NCBI RefSeq assembly: GCF_029051645.1
Contig: NZ_JAACFS010000045.1
Span: forward strand, 1-53,928
Direction of reading: 5' to 3'
Source: Bradyrhizobium sp. CSA112
GTDB lineage: Bacteria; Pseudomonadota; Alphaproteobacteria; Rhizobiales; Xanthobacteraceae
DNA: 53,928 nucleotides
A program made the position numbers and the translations under genes. Below the pieces are notes generated by a model, which was not told the DNA's origin, made no database searches, and was given only the letters and a program-made list of their open reading frames with translations. This document shows, piece by piece, positions 17,877-27,144 of the stretch. Position 1 is the first letter of the stretch, and each line of letters opens with the position of its first letter.

Positions 17877-18696
17877 TCAATCTCGGGGTAACGATGGACG
17901 ATGACGTGCCAAACGCGTGCTGCGTACGAGCGGAGGTTCGCTTTCTTGAGCGTGCTCTTTGCGGTTCTGCGGCTCCAGCATTACCCAGGGCAGAGGTTTA
18001 TAGTTTTCATGGAGATAGCTTTCCAAGGGACCTGCTACCTGCTCGTGACCAAGGCGCTCCAATAAATAACCGAGACGTTGGATGACCGTGCGCTCGAATT
18101 GCCGCGCCAGGGATGCAAGCTTGTCTGCTTTCATACGCGTCGCGAGATCGCTCAATACCGTCGCGATCGCGTCGATGCTACCAGCTACGTGCAGATACCG
18201 CAGGAGATCCAACGCGGTAAGTTCGGGCGACGAAAGTTTCATCGTGCCAGCGTCGGTATTGAAATCCTGTAATGCGTTCGAGACCTGCGAAAAAACCTTG
18301 CGATAGTAGAATACGAGCATGGAGCGCCCGACCCGCATCTTGGGATCTGCTTGTTGGTGATGATCTGAAATTCCATCACCGCATGATGTGAGGCGCCTTG
18401 CAGTTCCGCGGCCTTCGGTCCGACATAGTACGGTCGGTTCTCGTGGCGCATCAGTTGGTCAATGTACCAGGTCGGAGGCGGCGCGCCCCATGAGAGATAT
18501 TGCGGCGGCACGATTACATAGAAGCCGTTTCGAGGACTTACGAGTTGCTGTTTTTGCTCCAGACGTTTCGCGCTCTTCAAGAAAGCGGCTTTAGACAGTC
18601 CAAAACACGCATCGCTTCGTCGCGGGTAAAGGAGATTTTGCCCGCGGCCTGGAGGCGGGTCGTGTACGCAGAAAGGGTGACAGGAGCATCTAGCAT
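17877..18696 (-). pseudogene. AbiEi-type antitoxin, frameshifted
   Basis: Start MLDAPVTLSAYTTRLQAAGK with its winged helix at 18696; then KSAKRLEQKQQLVSPRNGFY and YLSWGAPPPTWYIDQLM in a second frame; then RSMLVFYYRKVFSQVSNAL and the C-terminal domain in a third. Two frameshifts (near 18590 and near 18330) break it. AbiEi normally represses the operon and neutralises AbiEii. The toxin partner downstream is also damaged, so the locus is decaying as a whole. Confidence 0.8.
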
Positions 18697-18704
18697 TGCA
18701 TTGA

Positions 18705-18733
18705 ATTATAGACGGAAATCATCCATTTTTCAA
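18705..18733 (-). promoter_or_regulatory. Sigma-70-type promoter of the AbiE locus
   Basis: On the minus strand TTGAAA, 17 bases, TATAAT. The -10 ends only about 8 bases before the ATG at 18696, so the message may be nearly leaderless. A 15-base direct repeat (TGAATAAAGCATCAT, twice, near 18734-18765) just upstream could be the AbiEi operator. Confidence 0.7.
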
Positions 18734-18765
18734 TATGATGCTTTATTCAATGATGCTTTATTCAT

Positions 18766-19015
18766 ACAGCTATATACTCGTAAATTGACTGTCCGTTTTT
18801 CAACACGATGCGAGATGATCCCCGACGGTCGAGGGCCAGAACTTGCTCAGCGAAGGCTTGGCCTATCCATCTGTTTGCGGCCCCCACGGCTAAACAGCCT
18901 TGGTGCGAGCCGAATATCTAAGCGGATTCCACGGACTTGACCGGTCAACCATGAATGACGAGAGGCGGATATGTCATCGCCTCCTGGCCAGACATCCATT
19001 GGCCAAGTGCAACAA
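18766..19015. other. No gene recognised
   Basis: AT-richer near the abiE promoter, then ordinary composition. No convincing frame. Confidence 0.35.
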
Positions 19016-19216
19016 TCAGGCGGCAGTTAGCACCGGCTTCTCTAACCAATTGCTACTACGTTCGTTCATCAACGCATCCATGCCGTTGCGGTGCAGCCAC
19101 AGAAGCCCTCGGGCAAGTTGCCGTAGGTCGTTGCGGTCCGCACCAATAGGTAAGCTTCTTGCACGACGGAGAGCGTCGGCAGCCTGTTGCTCCAATGATG
19201 ATAGCTTGCGTTCCAT
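19016..19216 (-). CDS. Small conserved-looking protein of unknown function
   Basis: A 66-residue, charged, probably helical protein (MERKLSSLEQQAADALRRAR, then NDLRQLARGLLWLHRNGMD). A purine-rich ribosome site GGGGGGCAG precedes the ATG. I have the impression of similar short proteins in Bradyrhizobium accessory regions, but cannot name a family or function. Confidence 0.5.
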   Translation of the reverse strand: MERKLSSLEQQAADALRRARSLPIGADRNDLRQLARGLLWLHRNGMDALMNERSSNWLEKPVLTAA

Positions 19217-19304
19217 CTGCTGCCCCCCAAATCGATATTTGGCCCTTGGCGAACGCTTATCTACCCCACTTCAAATATCAGCATTGTGAAATAGCCCACA
19301 ATTC

Positions 19305-19330
19305 TATAGCGCGACAATCTGGATGGGAAG
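19305..19330. repeat. 26-base repeat shared with 8732-8757
   Basis: Lies about 90 bases before the integrase-type transposase relic and could be its left terminal repeat. Confidence 0.55.
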
Positions 19331-19418
19331 CCGCATTGCGTCGCCTGAAATGTTCCTGAATGCTAGGCCGTTGCCTCACGTAATTTGCTCCCCAGTGAGA
19401 TGGGACTGGGGGGCGATA

Positions 19419-20230
19419 ATGAGGCAACTGAGCATGGCGACTCGAAGAGAGCTGACGGCCGCTGTGGGGCAGCGCTACAGAGAGGCGAGCCGCGCGGAGA
19501 AGGCGCGAATTCTCAACGAGTTTGTGGTGGTGACGGGCTTCCATCGAAAGCATTCGATGCGCCTGCTCCGAGGCGATATGGAGAAATCCCGGGTTCGGCG
19601 CACCCGTCGGCGGATTTACGAGGAAGCTGAACGAAATGCGCTGGTAGTTCTTTGGGAGGCATCGGACCGGATTTGCGGCAAGAGACTGAAAGCGCTGCTG
19701 CTGCTCCTGATCGAGTCGATGGAACGGAACGGCCACATGGGCCTGGCGCCTGAAATCCGCGCGAAGCGCTGGCGGCGAGCGCGTCGACGATCGATCGGGC
19801 GCTGGGGAAGGTCCGAGAGGAGGGTGCACGCCAGCGGCGCCGGCCGGTGGCGAGCGCATTGCGACGGAGCATCCCGGTACGGACGTCCGCCGACTGGAAG
19901 GATCCGGCGCTGGGCTTTGTCGAAGCCGATCTGGTCGCCCACAGCGGGCCCTCGGGGCGCGGCAGTTTTATCCAGACGCTGGTGCTCACGGATATTGCGA
20001 CCGGTTGGACGGAGTGTGCGCCGTTGCTGGTGCGCGAGCAAACGCTCCTGAGCACCGTGTTGACAGAACTTCGCCGACAGCTGCCGTTCTCGTTGCAGGG
20101 CATCGATGCCGACAATGATACCGTGTTCATAAACGAAACGCTGAAAGCGTATTGTGAGCAGGCGAACATTGTGTTCACGCGTTGCCGACCCTACCGCAAG
20201 AACGAGTCCAGCTCGGCGCGCCCTATCAGT
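19419..20230 (+). pseudogene. Integrase-core (rve-type) transposase relic
   Basis: The N terminus MRQLSMATRRELTAAVGQRY and NEFVVVTGFHRKHSMRLLRG are in one frame. The catalytic core (ALGFVEADLVAHSG, GSFIQTLVLTDIATGWTEC, IDADNDTVFINE) is in another. The last Glu region and C-terminal domain are missing at about 20230. This is the pattern of ISNCY-type integrase transposases in rhizobia. Its right end abuts the effector relic. Confidence 0.75.
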
Positions 20231-20241
20231 CGAAGCCGGCA

Positions 20242-20650
20242 TCAGCCCCTCAGTCGGCTCTGCAGTGCCTGCCGATCGACGACGAGGTTCTCGAGGTTCA
20301 GGTCTGCCTGCCGTCTTCCCGCCAATCGCCTAACCAGCGCCCGCGTACCGTCCACCACGAAGACGCCGCAATCATAGCCGTTCCTCTGCTGGCTTATGGG
20401 GGCGTCTTGCAGGTTGGCTCCCACCCGTGCTGCGAGCATTGCTGCAGGTCTGTCATTGTGTCCCCGGGCGGGTCGTAGTGGTAGGCAACCGGCCTTTCGC
20501 GATCGCGGCGGTCCACCAGCAGCAACGACTAATGGGAGCCGCGGCGAATGATGTCCGTAGCGCTGGCATCGTTCACCAGCAAGAACAGGAAGTCGGCTGT
20601 ATCGTTACCATTCCTATCGCGCTGTATTGACCCTACCCGGCGCCGGCCCC
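20242..20650 (-). pseudogene. C48 (Ulp1/NopD-like) peptidase effector relic
   Basis: On the minus strand, DTADFLFLLVNDASATDII leads to RGSH-stop-SLLLVDRRDRE, where TAG replaces the Trp codon of the C48 His motif. After a frameshift, ISQQRNGYDCGVFVVDGTRA carries the Gln and catalytic Cys. This order (His, Asp in YHYD, Gln, Cys) is that of SUMO-type cysteine peptidases such as the rhizobial type III effector NopD. Only the C-terminal catalytic part remains, with a stop and a shift, so it is inactive. Confidence 0.75.
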
Positions 20651-20691
20651 CAGCAGTTTGGTTCTCGGGCCGGCCCAGCGAACGGACCCTG

Positions 20692-20967
20692 ATGCCCCTG
20701 CAATTCCATCGTGCCGTCGAAGACATGGAGATATGGAGCGCAAGCAGCGACCACTATTCGTTCGTGATCAGCTTCCAGAGCCCAACCGGTCCTGGCTTTC
20801 GCGGAAGGTTGGGCTACGTCGCGTCGTGGCGTCCGCTTCACCAGGGCCGTGGCGCGATCAGGGTTCTCGGCTTGCCCCTCCAAAGTTTCGCTGAGGCCGA
20901 GGACGCCTGCAACACTATGCTGAATTACCTGAAGGACGACACTGATTCCACTTCCCAGCAAAGTTGA
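20692..20967 (+). CDS. Hypothetical protein, 91 residues
   Basis: Starts MPLQFHRAVEDMEIWSASSD and continues YSFVISFQSPTGPGF and AEAEDACNTMLNYLKDD. The composition and length look like a real soluble protein. It reminds me of small hypothetical proteins in Bradyrhizobium. The ribosome site is weak. It is divergent from the effector relic. Function unknown. Confidence 0.55.
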   Translation: MPLQFHRAVEDMEIWSASSDHYSFVISFQSPTGPGFRGRLGYVASWRPLHQGRGAIRVLGLPLQSFAEAEDACNTMLNYLKDDTDSTSQQS

Positions 20968-21383
20968 AGCCTCGCTAAAATGCCGCAATCGCTCCGCGTG
21001 CCGCCAGGATATCCGCACGATCAACTCGCAGCGCTCAAACCAGCCCTCGGTCGAGGGTGCATCTCCGACAAGGAGGACAAAATAGCCCTCTGAACTTTGC
21101 CATTGGCCGCCATTACGCTTTCGCAGGCGGCATCGCTGCCAACGCTGCATGGTCGAGGATCAACTGCGTCATCACGCTCGTGAGGGCCCCGGGCGGCGGG
21201 TACGGCTTTGATAGCGGGAAGATTGGCGACATGATCGGCGGTGCCATTGGCGGCGTACCCTGCCGGCCACCGCCAGCCCATGCCGGTTCTCCATGGTGGC
21301 GTGAAAATTGGCGCCGTTATCATCGTCGCCGCTGCCATCCTTGGGGCGAAAGCTCTTCTGTGAAGCCCAGGCTTCGATCAGCG
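20968..21383. other. No gene recognised
   Basis: A minus-strand frame with TGMGWRWPAGYAANGTAD is open, but I cannot place it. Confidence 0.35.
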
Positions 21384-21385
21384 TA

Positions 21386-22543
21386 GTTCTGTCACTGACA
21401 TTTGAATCCCAACTTGTCGCGAACATGATTCACTCGCGGCATGGGAAACGACTTGATTGTACTTGATCGCAAGGCTCGTAGGGAACTGGAGCAATTGCTC
21501 ACCGATGGAAACACGGCTCAGAAGATCGCCAAGCGAGCGAGGATCGTGCTGATGACGGCGGACGGTCATGGCATCGTGGCGATTATGCGTGAGGTCGGGG
21601 TTTCGAAGACCACCGTCTGGCGCTGGCAGGACTATTTTGTCGAGGCCGGCGTCGATGGTCTGATCAAAGGCCGCTCCAAGCCGCCTGGCCGGAAGCCGCT
21701 CAGCGCTGCCATGAAGCTCAAGGTCGTCGAGAAGACCGTGAAGGAGCGTCCGGCCAATGCCGCGCACTGGAGCGTGCGGTCGATGGCGGAAGAAATGGGC
21801 ATCAGCCACACGAGCGTGCAGCGCATCTGGGCCGAACACGGCCTCAAGCCGCATCTCCTGCGCAGCTTCAAGATCTCCAACGATCCCCACTTCATCGCGA
21901 AGGTCGAGGACATCGTCGGCCTTTACGTCGATCCGCCGGAGAAGGCGCTGGTGCTTTCCGCCGATGAAAAGAGTCAAATCCAGGCACTCGACCGCACTCA
22001 GCCGGGTTTGCCCTTGAAAAAGGGCCGTGCCGGCACGATGACCCATGATTACAAGCGCAACGACACCACAACACTCTTCGCCGCGCTCGATGTGGCGGCC
22101 GGTACCGTCATCGGCGAATGTCTGGCACGCCATCGGGCAGACGAGTTCCTCTCGTTTCTGAAAACAATCGACCGCGAGACGCCCGCACATCTCAATCTGC
22201 ATCTGATCCTCGACAACTATGCCACCCACAAGACGCCGGCCGTGAAGCGCTGGTTGGCGCGACACAAACGCTTCACGCTGCACTTCACGCCGACATCCTG
22301 TTCCTGGCTCAACCTCGTCGAGCGGCTCTTCGCCGAAATCACTCGCCAGCGCATCCGGCGAGGAACCTTCAACGACGTCACCGAACTCAAGACCGCGATT
22401 GCCGAGTGGATCGAGCATCGAAACCAAAACCCATAGCCCTTCAGGTGGACCGCCAGCGCCAAATCCATCCTCGCAAAGCACCGCCGAGCCAAAAAAGCGC
22501 TCGCCATCGCAAAAGCGGGATGCAAATGAATGAGTCAGAACAC
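21386..22543. mobile_element. IS630-family element
   Basis: Imperfect inverted ends (GTTCTGTCACTGACATTTG on the left; the complement of the right end reads GTTCTGACTCATTCATTTG). TA precedes the left end at 21384. The right-hand TA forms part of the CTAG into which the IS701-like element went. Confidence 0.75.
21441..22436 (+). CDS. IS630-family transposase with late stop
   Basis: A 331-residue DDE transposase. An N-terminal helix-turn-helix (VAIMREVGVSKTTVWRWQDYF) is followed by catalytic regions VLSADEKSQIQAL, HLILDNYATHKTP and SWLNLVERLFAEI. A TAG after NQNP replaces an expected Lys codon. The same frame continues as PFRWTASAKSILAKH to a natural stop, so about 25 C-terminal residues are lost. 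The catalytic core is intact, but activity is uncertain. Confidence 0.85.
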   Translation: MGNDLIVLDRKARRELEQLLTDGNTAQKIAKRARIVLMTADGHGIVAIMREVGVSKTTVWRWQDYFVEAGVDGLIKGRSKPPGRKPLSAAMKLKVVEKTVKERPANAAHWSVRSMAEEMGISHTSVQRIWAEHGLKPHLLRSFKISNDPHFIAKVEDIVGLYVDPPEKALVLSADEKSQIQALDRTQPGLPLKKGRAGTMTHDYKRNDTTTLFAALDVAAGTVIGECLARHRADEFLSFLKTIDRETPAHLNLHLILDNYATHKTPAVKRWLARHKRFTLHFTPTSCSWLNLVERLFAEITRQRIRRGTFNDVTELKTAIAEWIEHRNQNP

Positions 22544-22546
22544 TAG

Positions 22547-23997
22547 CACTACTTTGGCCGAATTTGGCGATTGATTGGCGAAACTGGAGTCCCGAATCAG
22601 ATTTTCAATGATTCATGGATGGTCGGCTTTGGAGGGCCGACCATGGTGGGCACGAAGTCGAAGTGGGAAGACGAGCTTGGACGCTGGCTCAAGCCATTCC
22701 TGGATCGTTTAGGTCACAAGGCGCGGCGGCGGATGTGTCCGCTTTATATCTCGGGATTGATTGGACCGGGTGATCGCAAGAGCGTCCAGCCGATGGCGGC
22801 GCGGCTGGCACCGGGCGAGTATGATCAGTTGCACCATTTCATTGCTGATGGCGTTTGGGATGCAGCGCCATTGGAGGCGAAATTGCTGATTCAGGCCGAT
22901 CGCCTGGTCGGCGGCAAGGATGCGGTGCTGGTCATCGACGACACGGCGATGCCGAAGAAGGGCGATCGTTCGGTTGTGTGTCGCTCCACAATATGCCTCG
23001 TCTCTCGGCAAGACGGCCAATTGCCAAACATTACTGTCGCTGACGCTTGCGCGGGGTGAAGTGCCGGTCATGGTGGCATTACGTCTCTTCGTTCCCGAGA
23101 GTTGGACGAGTAATCTGGTGCGTTTGAAGCGTGCGGGCGTTCCAGTCGAGCACCGCGCAGCGCGGACCAAGCCAGAGATCGCCTTGGCGGAGATCGACTG
23201 CGTCATCGCCTCCGGTGTGCGTTTCGGCTGTGTGCTTGCCGATTCAGGGTACGGCTCCAGCGGGCCTTTCCGTCAGGCTTTGAGCGAGCGCGGTCTGCTG
23301 TGGGCGGTGGGTCTGTCGCGGCGCCAGAACGTCTATCCCGCCGACATTGCCCTGATCTTCCCCATCGCGAGGACCGGCAAGCCCCGCAAATACCACATCC
23401 CTGATCAGCCACCAGTCTCTGCTGAAGCGTTATTGGCCGAAGGCAATTGGCAAAGGGTCAGTTGGCGGCGGGGCACCAAAGGTCGGCTGACATGTCGCTT
23501 CACTGCCCGCCGTGTCCGCGTTGCGGATGGCCATAAGCACCGGATGCTCAATAGCCGTATGCAGTGCATGCCTGGTGACGAGGTCTGGCTCGTCGGCGAG
23601 CGGCGGTCGACCGGGGAGCAAAAAATACTATGTGTCGAACCTGCCGGCCGATGCCACCATCAAGACGCTCGCTGCCACGATCAAGGCCAGGTGGGTCTGT
23701 GAACAGGCTCACCAGCAGCTCAAGGAGGAGCTTGGGCTCGACCACTTCGAAGGTAGATCCTCGACGGGATTACATCGACACGCGTTGATGACGATGATCG
23801 CCTACGCCTTCCTCCAATCCCGCCGCCTCAAAGCAGCGGGACGGAAAAAAAAGAATCTCAGGACTGCCACCACAACCAAGCATGCCGGCCATCAGGCAAG
23901 CCATCCTCGACCTCTTCGCACGACCTCCACCCCGACAATGTCCTCACTGCGACATGTTCCTTGCAGATATTGCCAAGCCTAAAGTGCCAAAGTAGTG
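22547..23997. mobile_element. IS701-like element nested at the end of the IS630 element
   Basis: Inverted ends CACTACTTTGGC at both sides and a CTAG at each boundary (22543-22546 and 23998-24001), the usual IS701 target duplication. The left CTAG overlaps the right TA of the IS630 element. Confidence 0.8.
22643..23982 (+). pseudogene. IS701-family transposase, frameshifted
   Basis: Three consecutive frames give one protein: GTKSKWEDELGRWLKPFLD and AVLVIDDTAMPKKGD; then SLTLARGEVPVMVALRLF and CVLADSGYGSSGPFR; then YYVSNLPADATIKTLA and ARWVCEQAHQQLKEELGLDH. Breaks lie near 22980 and 23620. The order and catalytic Asp-rich segments identify IS701. Inactive as it stands. Confidence 0.85.
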
Positions 23998-24029
23998 CTA
24001 GGGGAGCGCTGCCACCTTCTCTTTAGGAT

Positions 24030-24591
24030 GCGCCGCGGTCTTTCATCATACCGGCCTGGTTGCGCCGTCGAGCGTTGACAGCGCAAGGTCGAGTTCGGCA
24101 CGCGCGGTTTCGTTAGCAATCGTCTCCTGCAATACGCCGCACATGTAGGCGAGCCAGCGGGTCGAGCTCGGCGCCGCCGATGAGAAAACTTAGATGGCTC
24201 TGGCGCGGCCGCTGGCATGGCCCTTCTCGGAAGTATAGATTTTTGGCTCGGCGAGATAGCACTTGAACACCTCCTTGGTGCCCCCGACATCAGCCGGATG
24301 CACGGCGCGAATGATCTCCGCTTCAGGCAATTCATCCATGCGTGCCAAGAGCTGTCGACCGGCCGATCGGTCCTCACAAAGCCGCCAATGCGGCTCGAAC
24401 ACCGAAATGGCTGCGCGTCTTGCTGTTCGACTGTCCCCGTACCATTCATACATGCCGGGCTACTGGATGACTTCGGCCGCCGTGCCCGGCCCTTGATCTC
24501 TCACGAGTTCGAAAGCAGCGAAGGCGCGGGCCTGCGCCAATGTTCATGAGAACGACGGCGCTTTACCGAAAGGCTCCTGAGCTACGGTCAT
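24030..24591 (-). pseudogene. Distal nif-operon gene of unknown function, decayed
   Basis: A start MTVAQEPFGKAPSFS at 24591, with AGGGATG upstream, lies 14 bases after the Rieske stop. The frame breaks at once, then resumes as ARAFAAFELVRDQGPGTAAE. After a stop it continues as FEPHWRLCEDRSAGRQLLAR and FKCYLAEPKIYT, then as AYMCGVLQETIANETARAEL. I do not recognise the family. Position and spacing suggest the former last gene of the nifB operon. Confidence 0.55.
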
Positions 24592-24604
24592 GAGATCATC
24601 CCTG

Positions 24605-25054
24605 TTAGTCCGGATGGATCATGATGTCCATGGTTTCGTCGCTGTCCTCGAACGGATCGGGAAACCCGTTGTCCTCCACCAGCTTCACGCCACACAGGCA
24701 GACGTCGCCGTCGACCACAGCGAGCGCGACCGGCTCAAGGGCCTTTCCGTTGCAAGGGCCATCGATGCAAAACCCGCTATCGATCTCGAAGGTCGCACCG
24801 TGCCGGCCGCATCTGATAAAGGCGCGGTCCGACGAGAAAAACTCTCCGGAGCCGATGTTGAGCCAGACACCGTCATGCGGGCAGCGGTTGACATAGCCGT
24901 GGTAGTCGTTTCCAAAGGTCCGCACCACGACAATCGGAAACGGCCGGCTCTCGCCGCTCTCGTCGATCCGCGACAGGTTAAAACCCTTCGCGCCGCCCCG
25001 CTCGATTGCATCGGCGCGACAGACGGTGAACACCTCGATCTCTTGGCTGCCCAT
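24605..25054 (-). CDS. Rieske-type [2Fe-2S] protein in the nifB operon
   Basis: A 149-residue soluble protein. Cluster ligands are in NRCPHDGVWLNIG (CxH, about residue 57) and IRCGRHGATFEIDSG (CxxH, about residue 80), the ferredoxin-type Rieske pattern. There is no membrane anchor, so it is probably an electron carrier or redox sensor near nitrogenase. A related but distinct Rieske gene is at 35586. The ATG at 25054 is the first plausible start. Confidence 0.85.
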   Translation of the reverse strand: MGSQEIEVFTVCRADAIERGGAKGFNLSRIDESGESRPFPIVVVRTFGNDYHGYVNRCPHDGVWLNIGSGEFFSSDRAFIRCGRHGATFEIDSGFCIDGPCNGKALEPVALAVVDGDVCLCGVKLVEDNGFPDPFEDSDETMDIMIHPD

Positions 25055-25281
25055 ATCGCGGTGCTACCTTCGCTCGTGCTTGTCGTTGCGTTTTCCTGCC
25101 TGAAGGCATCGACGGCGGCACGGGTCAGCCGAAGCACGCCAATTCCACCGACCAGCTCCTGGAAGGGCATCGACGGCCCGCTGATAAAATCAAACCATTG
25201 GTGCGGCGTGAGGCAGGCCGGGCGCTCTTCAAGCTCCACCACTGTCTCGTTCAGGGAACAATGACGTGTTGCGAAATCCAT
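25055..25281 (-). CDS. Short ORF between ferredoxin relic and Rieske gene
   Basis: Starts at ATG 25281 with GGGAAGG upstream. The product begins MDFATRHCSLNETVVELEER and continues PHQWFDFISGPSMPFQELVG. In the present frame it runs on over the Rieske gene. The neighbouring frame ends in NDKHERR-stop near 25067, so a frameshift near the 3' end is likely. Family unknown. Confidence 0.4.
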
Positions 25282-25608
25282 GTGCCTTCCCGCCCAAGCT
25301 TGAAGAAACCCGAGCCGAAGCCGAAGAGCTCGATGATCATGCTACCGGTTCCGAGCAAATTGACTTCGCAGGCGAGCCGCAACTTGGAGGCGCCTCCTCC
25401 GATCGTATTGAGCTTGTCATTCTCTTTGCGCGCCACCCTCGAGAGTTCCTTGCGGCCTTGCCGGACGAAATGTCGGAGGATCCACGTTTGGTCTGCACTT
25501 GCATTTGTTTGGCGTTGCGATCTTCGGGTTCTGCAGCACCGCCAAGAGTGATGTGGCCTGAATGACCTCGATCATCTTGCCCCATGGTGAGGCCGTGGCT
25601 GTCGACAT
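25251..25608 (-). pseudogene. [2Fe-2S] ferredoxin pseudogene of the nif operon
   Basis: The first part MSTATASPWGKMIEVIQATS and NPKIATPNKCKC is in one frame. After a shift near 25475 the second reads WILRHFVRQGRKELSRV, then RKENDKLNTIGGGASKLRLA and CEVNLLGTGSMIIEL. This is a plant-type [2Fe-2S] ferredoxin (final Cys in RLACEV). The expected CxxxxCxxC loop is shortened to CKC, so cluster ligands are lost as well as the frame. Confidence 0.75.
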
Positions 25609-25648
25609 TCAAGCCCTCCTTTTGCGTCCCATTGATGATTCCTCGGCT

Positions 25649-26845
25649 CTAATAAATTGCAGCGCCAGCGCCGATGTTGATTGACGCATCCTTCATCGTC
25701 TCCACGATGAACTCGATCTGGTCATCGGTGAGGTGGGTGTGAAACGGCAGTGCCAGGGCTCGATCGGCGATCTTTTCCGTGACCAGAAAATCGCCATGCC
25801 GATAGCCGCGTTCGAAATAATGTCGCTGCAAATGCAACGGGTGGCAATAGGAGGCGGCCTCGACCTGCTCGATGCGCAGGTCATCGACGATGGCATCGCG
25901 GCTGGAGCGCGTGAAGCGCGTCCCGAGATGGACGAGATAGAGGAACCAGTTCACCTCGGTCGCATCGGGAGCCACATAGGGCGGCTTGATACCTTCGAAG
26001 GATTGCATATGCGCATTGTAGAGCTGTTCAGCGAGCCGGCGTCGCTCCAGGATTTCGTCGAGGCGCCTTAGCTGCGCAAGGCCCAGCGCGGCTGTGAGAT
26101 CGCTCATGCCGGCCTGGTGGGGCGCTGCGCTGCTGATGACAACGGAGGAGCGCTCATCCAGCCGATGTGCGCGATGGCGACGCAAGCCGCCGGCCAAGTC
26201 GATGTCGTCGGTCACCACCATGCCGCCTTCGCCGCAGGTCAGGGCCAGTGGCTGAGCGAAGTCAAACACGGCGATATCGCCAAAGCGGCCGACGAGTTCG
26301 CCCTTGTATCGCGATCCGATCGCTTCGGTCGAATCCTCCAGGAGCGGCAGCTGATGGCGCTGCGCGATCGCGCGCAGCTCCGACCATGGCGCCGGATGCC
26401 CATTGGGGTTGCCACCAATAATCGCCCGCGTGTTGGCCGTGACACGCTCTTCGACCTTCGCCGGAGCCAAGGCTCCCGACCAATAGTCGACGTCGGCAAA
26501 TACGGCCCTCGCGCCCACGAGACTAATAGCATGCACCGCCTCGCGAAACGAATAAGGCGAGGCGATCACCTCCTGCCCGGGTCCGATGCCAAGCGCTTTT
26601 AGCGCTAGCAGAAGCCCGATCGTGCCGCTGGGGACGGCAACGGCATATTTGCGGCCAAGATAGGCGGCAAAGGCTTTCTCGAAGGCGTCAGTGATCGGCC
26701 CATTGGAGATTCGCGGCGAACATAGCAGCGCTTCCACGGCAGAGAGCTCGGCGGAGGTGATATCGGGATCGGACAGCGGAATGAAGCATACGGCCTCGAT
26801 CGCTTCGGTGCCGTCGTGATCCTCTGCGAGTGCAATGCCGGTCAC
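25649..26845 (-). CDS. DegT/DnrJ/EryC1-family protein lacking the PLP lysine
   Basis: A 398-residue protein with the fold of sugar aminotransferases: VPSGTIGLLLALKALGIGPG (72-90), PLLEDSTEAIGSRYKGE (167-183, with the cofactor-binding Asp 171) and TCGEGGMVVTD (203-213). The Schiff-base Lys normally found six residues before the Thr/Gly-Glu-Gly-Gly motif is Leu 200 here (FDFAQPLALTCGEGG). Classic transamination is therefore unlikely. The gene overlaps the DUF6129-like gene by four bases in the nifB operon. Its role there is unknown; a PLP- or PMP-dependent dehydratase-like or binding role is possible. Confidence 0.85.
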   Translation of the reverse strand: MTGIALAEDHDGTEAIEAVCFIPLSDPDITSAELSAVEALLCSPRISNGPITDAFEKAFAAYLGRKYAVAVPSGTIGLLLALKALGIGPGQEVIASPYSFREAVHAISLVGARAVFADVDYWSGALAPAKVEERVTANTRAIIGGNPNGHPAPWSELRAIAQRHQLPLLEDSTEAIGSRYKGELVGRFGDIAVFDFAQPLALTCGEGGMVVTDDIDLAGGLRRHRAHRLDERSSVVISSAAPHQAGMSDLTAALGLAQLRRLDEILERRRLAEQLYNAHMQSFEGIKPPYVAPDATEVNWFLYLVHLGTRFTRSSRDAIVDDLRIEQVEAASYCHPLHLQRHYFERGYRHGDFLVTEKIADRALALPFHTHLTDDQIEFIVETMKDASINIGAGAAIY

Positions 26846-27123
26846 CGCCCAGTACTCCTTGCCGCCAGCAGGATACCAATCGCGCGTGCCGGATCGGCCG
26901 TGATCTGCACGCAGCGATCGCAGCCACCGATCAGATGCAGGTCGAAACGCGGAAAGCTTCGGAACGGCCGCTCCGTCACATCAGACGCATCACAGCGCGT
27001 GAAGGCGAGGTGCGGAAAACGGCGCCGCAGCTCGAGGAATGGGCTTGCATCGGCCTCCGCCGCCGCAAGCACCCGTTCTATTTCGATCAGTTGGTCTGTG
27101 CCAAGCGCCATCGCGGTTCCCAT
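26842..27123 (-). CDS. Small nif-cluster protein, DUF6129-like
   Basis: A 93-residue protein (LGTDQLIEIERVLAAAEADA; FPHLAFTRCDASDVTERPF; HLIGGCDRCVQITADPARA). The two Cys in GCDRC could bind metal. Resembles the DUF6129 family found in nif clusters; this assignment is from memory. It is coupled to the DegT-like gene. Confidence 0.65.
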   Translation of the reverse strand: MGTAMALGTDQLIEIERVLAAAEADASPFLELRRRFPHLAFTRCDASDVTERPFRSFPRFDLHLIGGCDRCVQITADPARAIGILLAARSTGR

Positions 27124-27144
27124 ATAACTAGTCCCAAATCAGCT

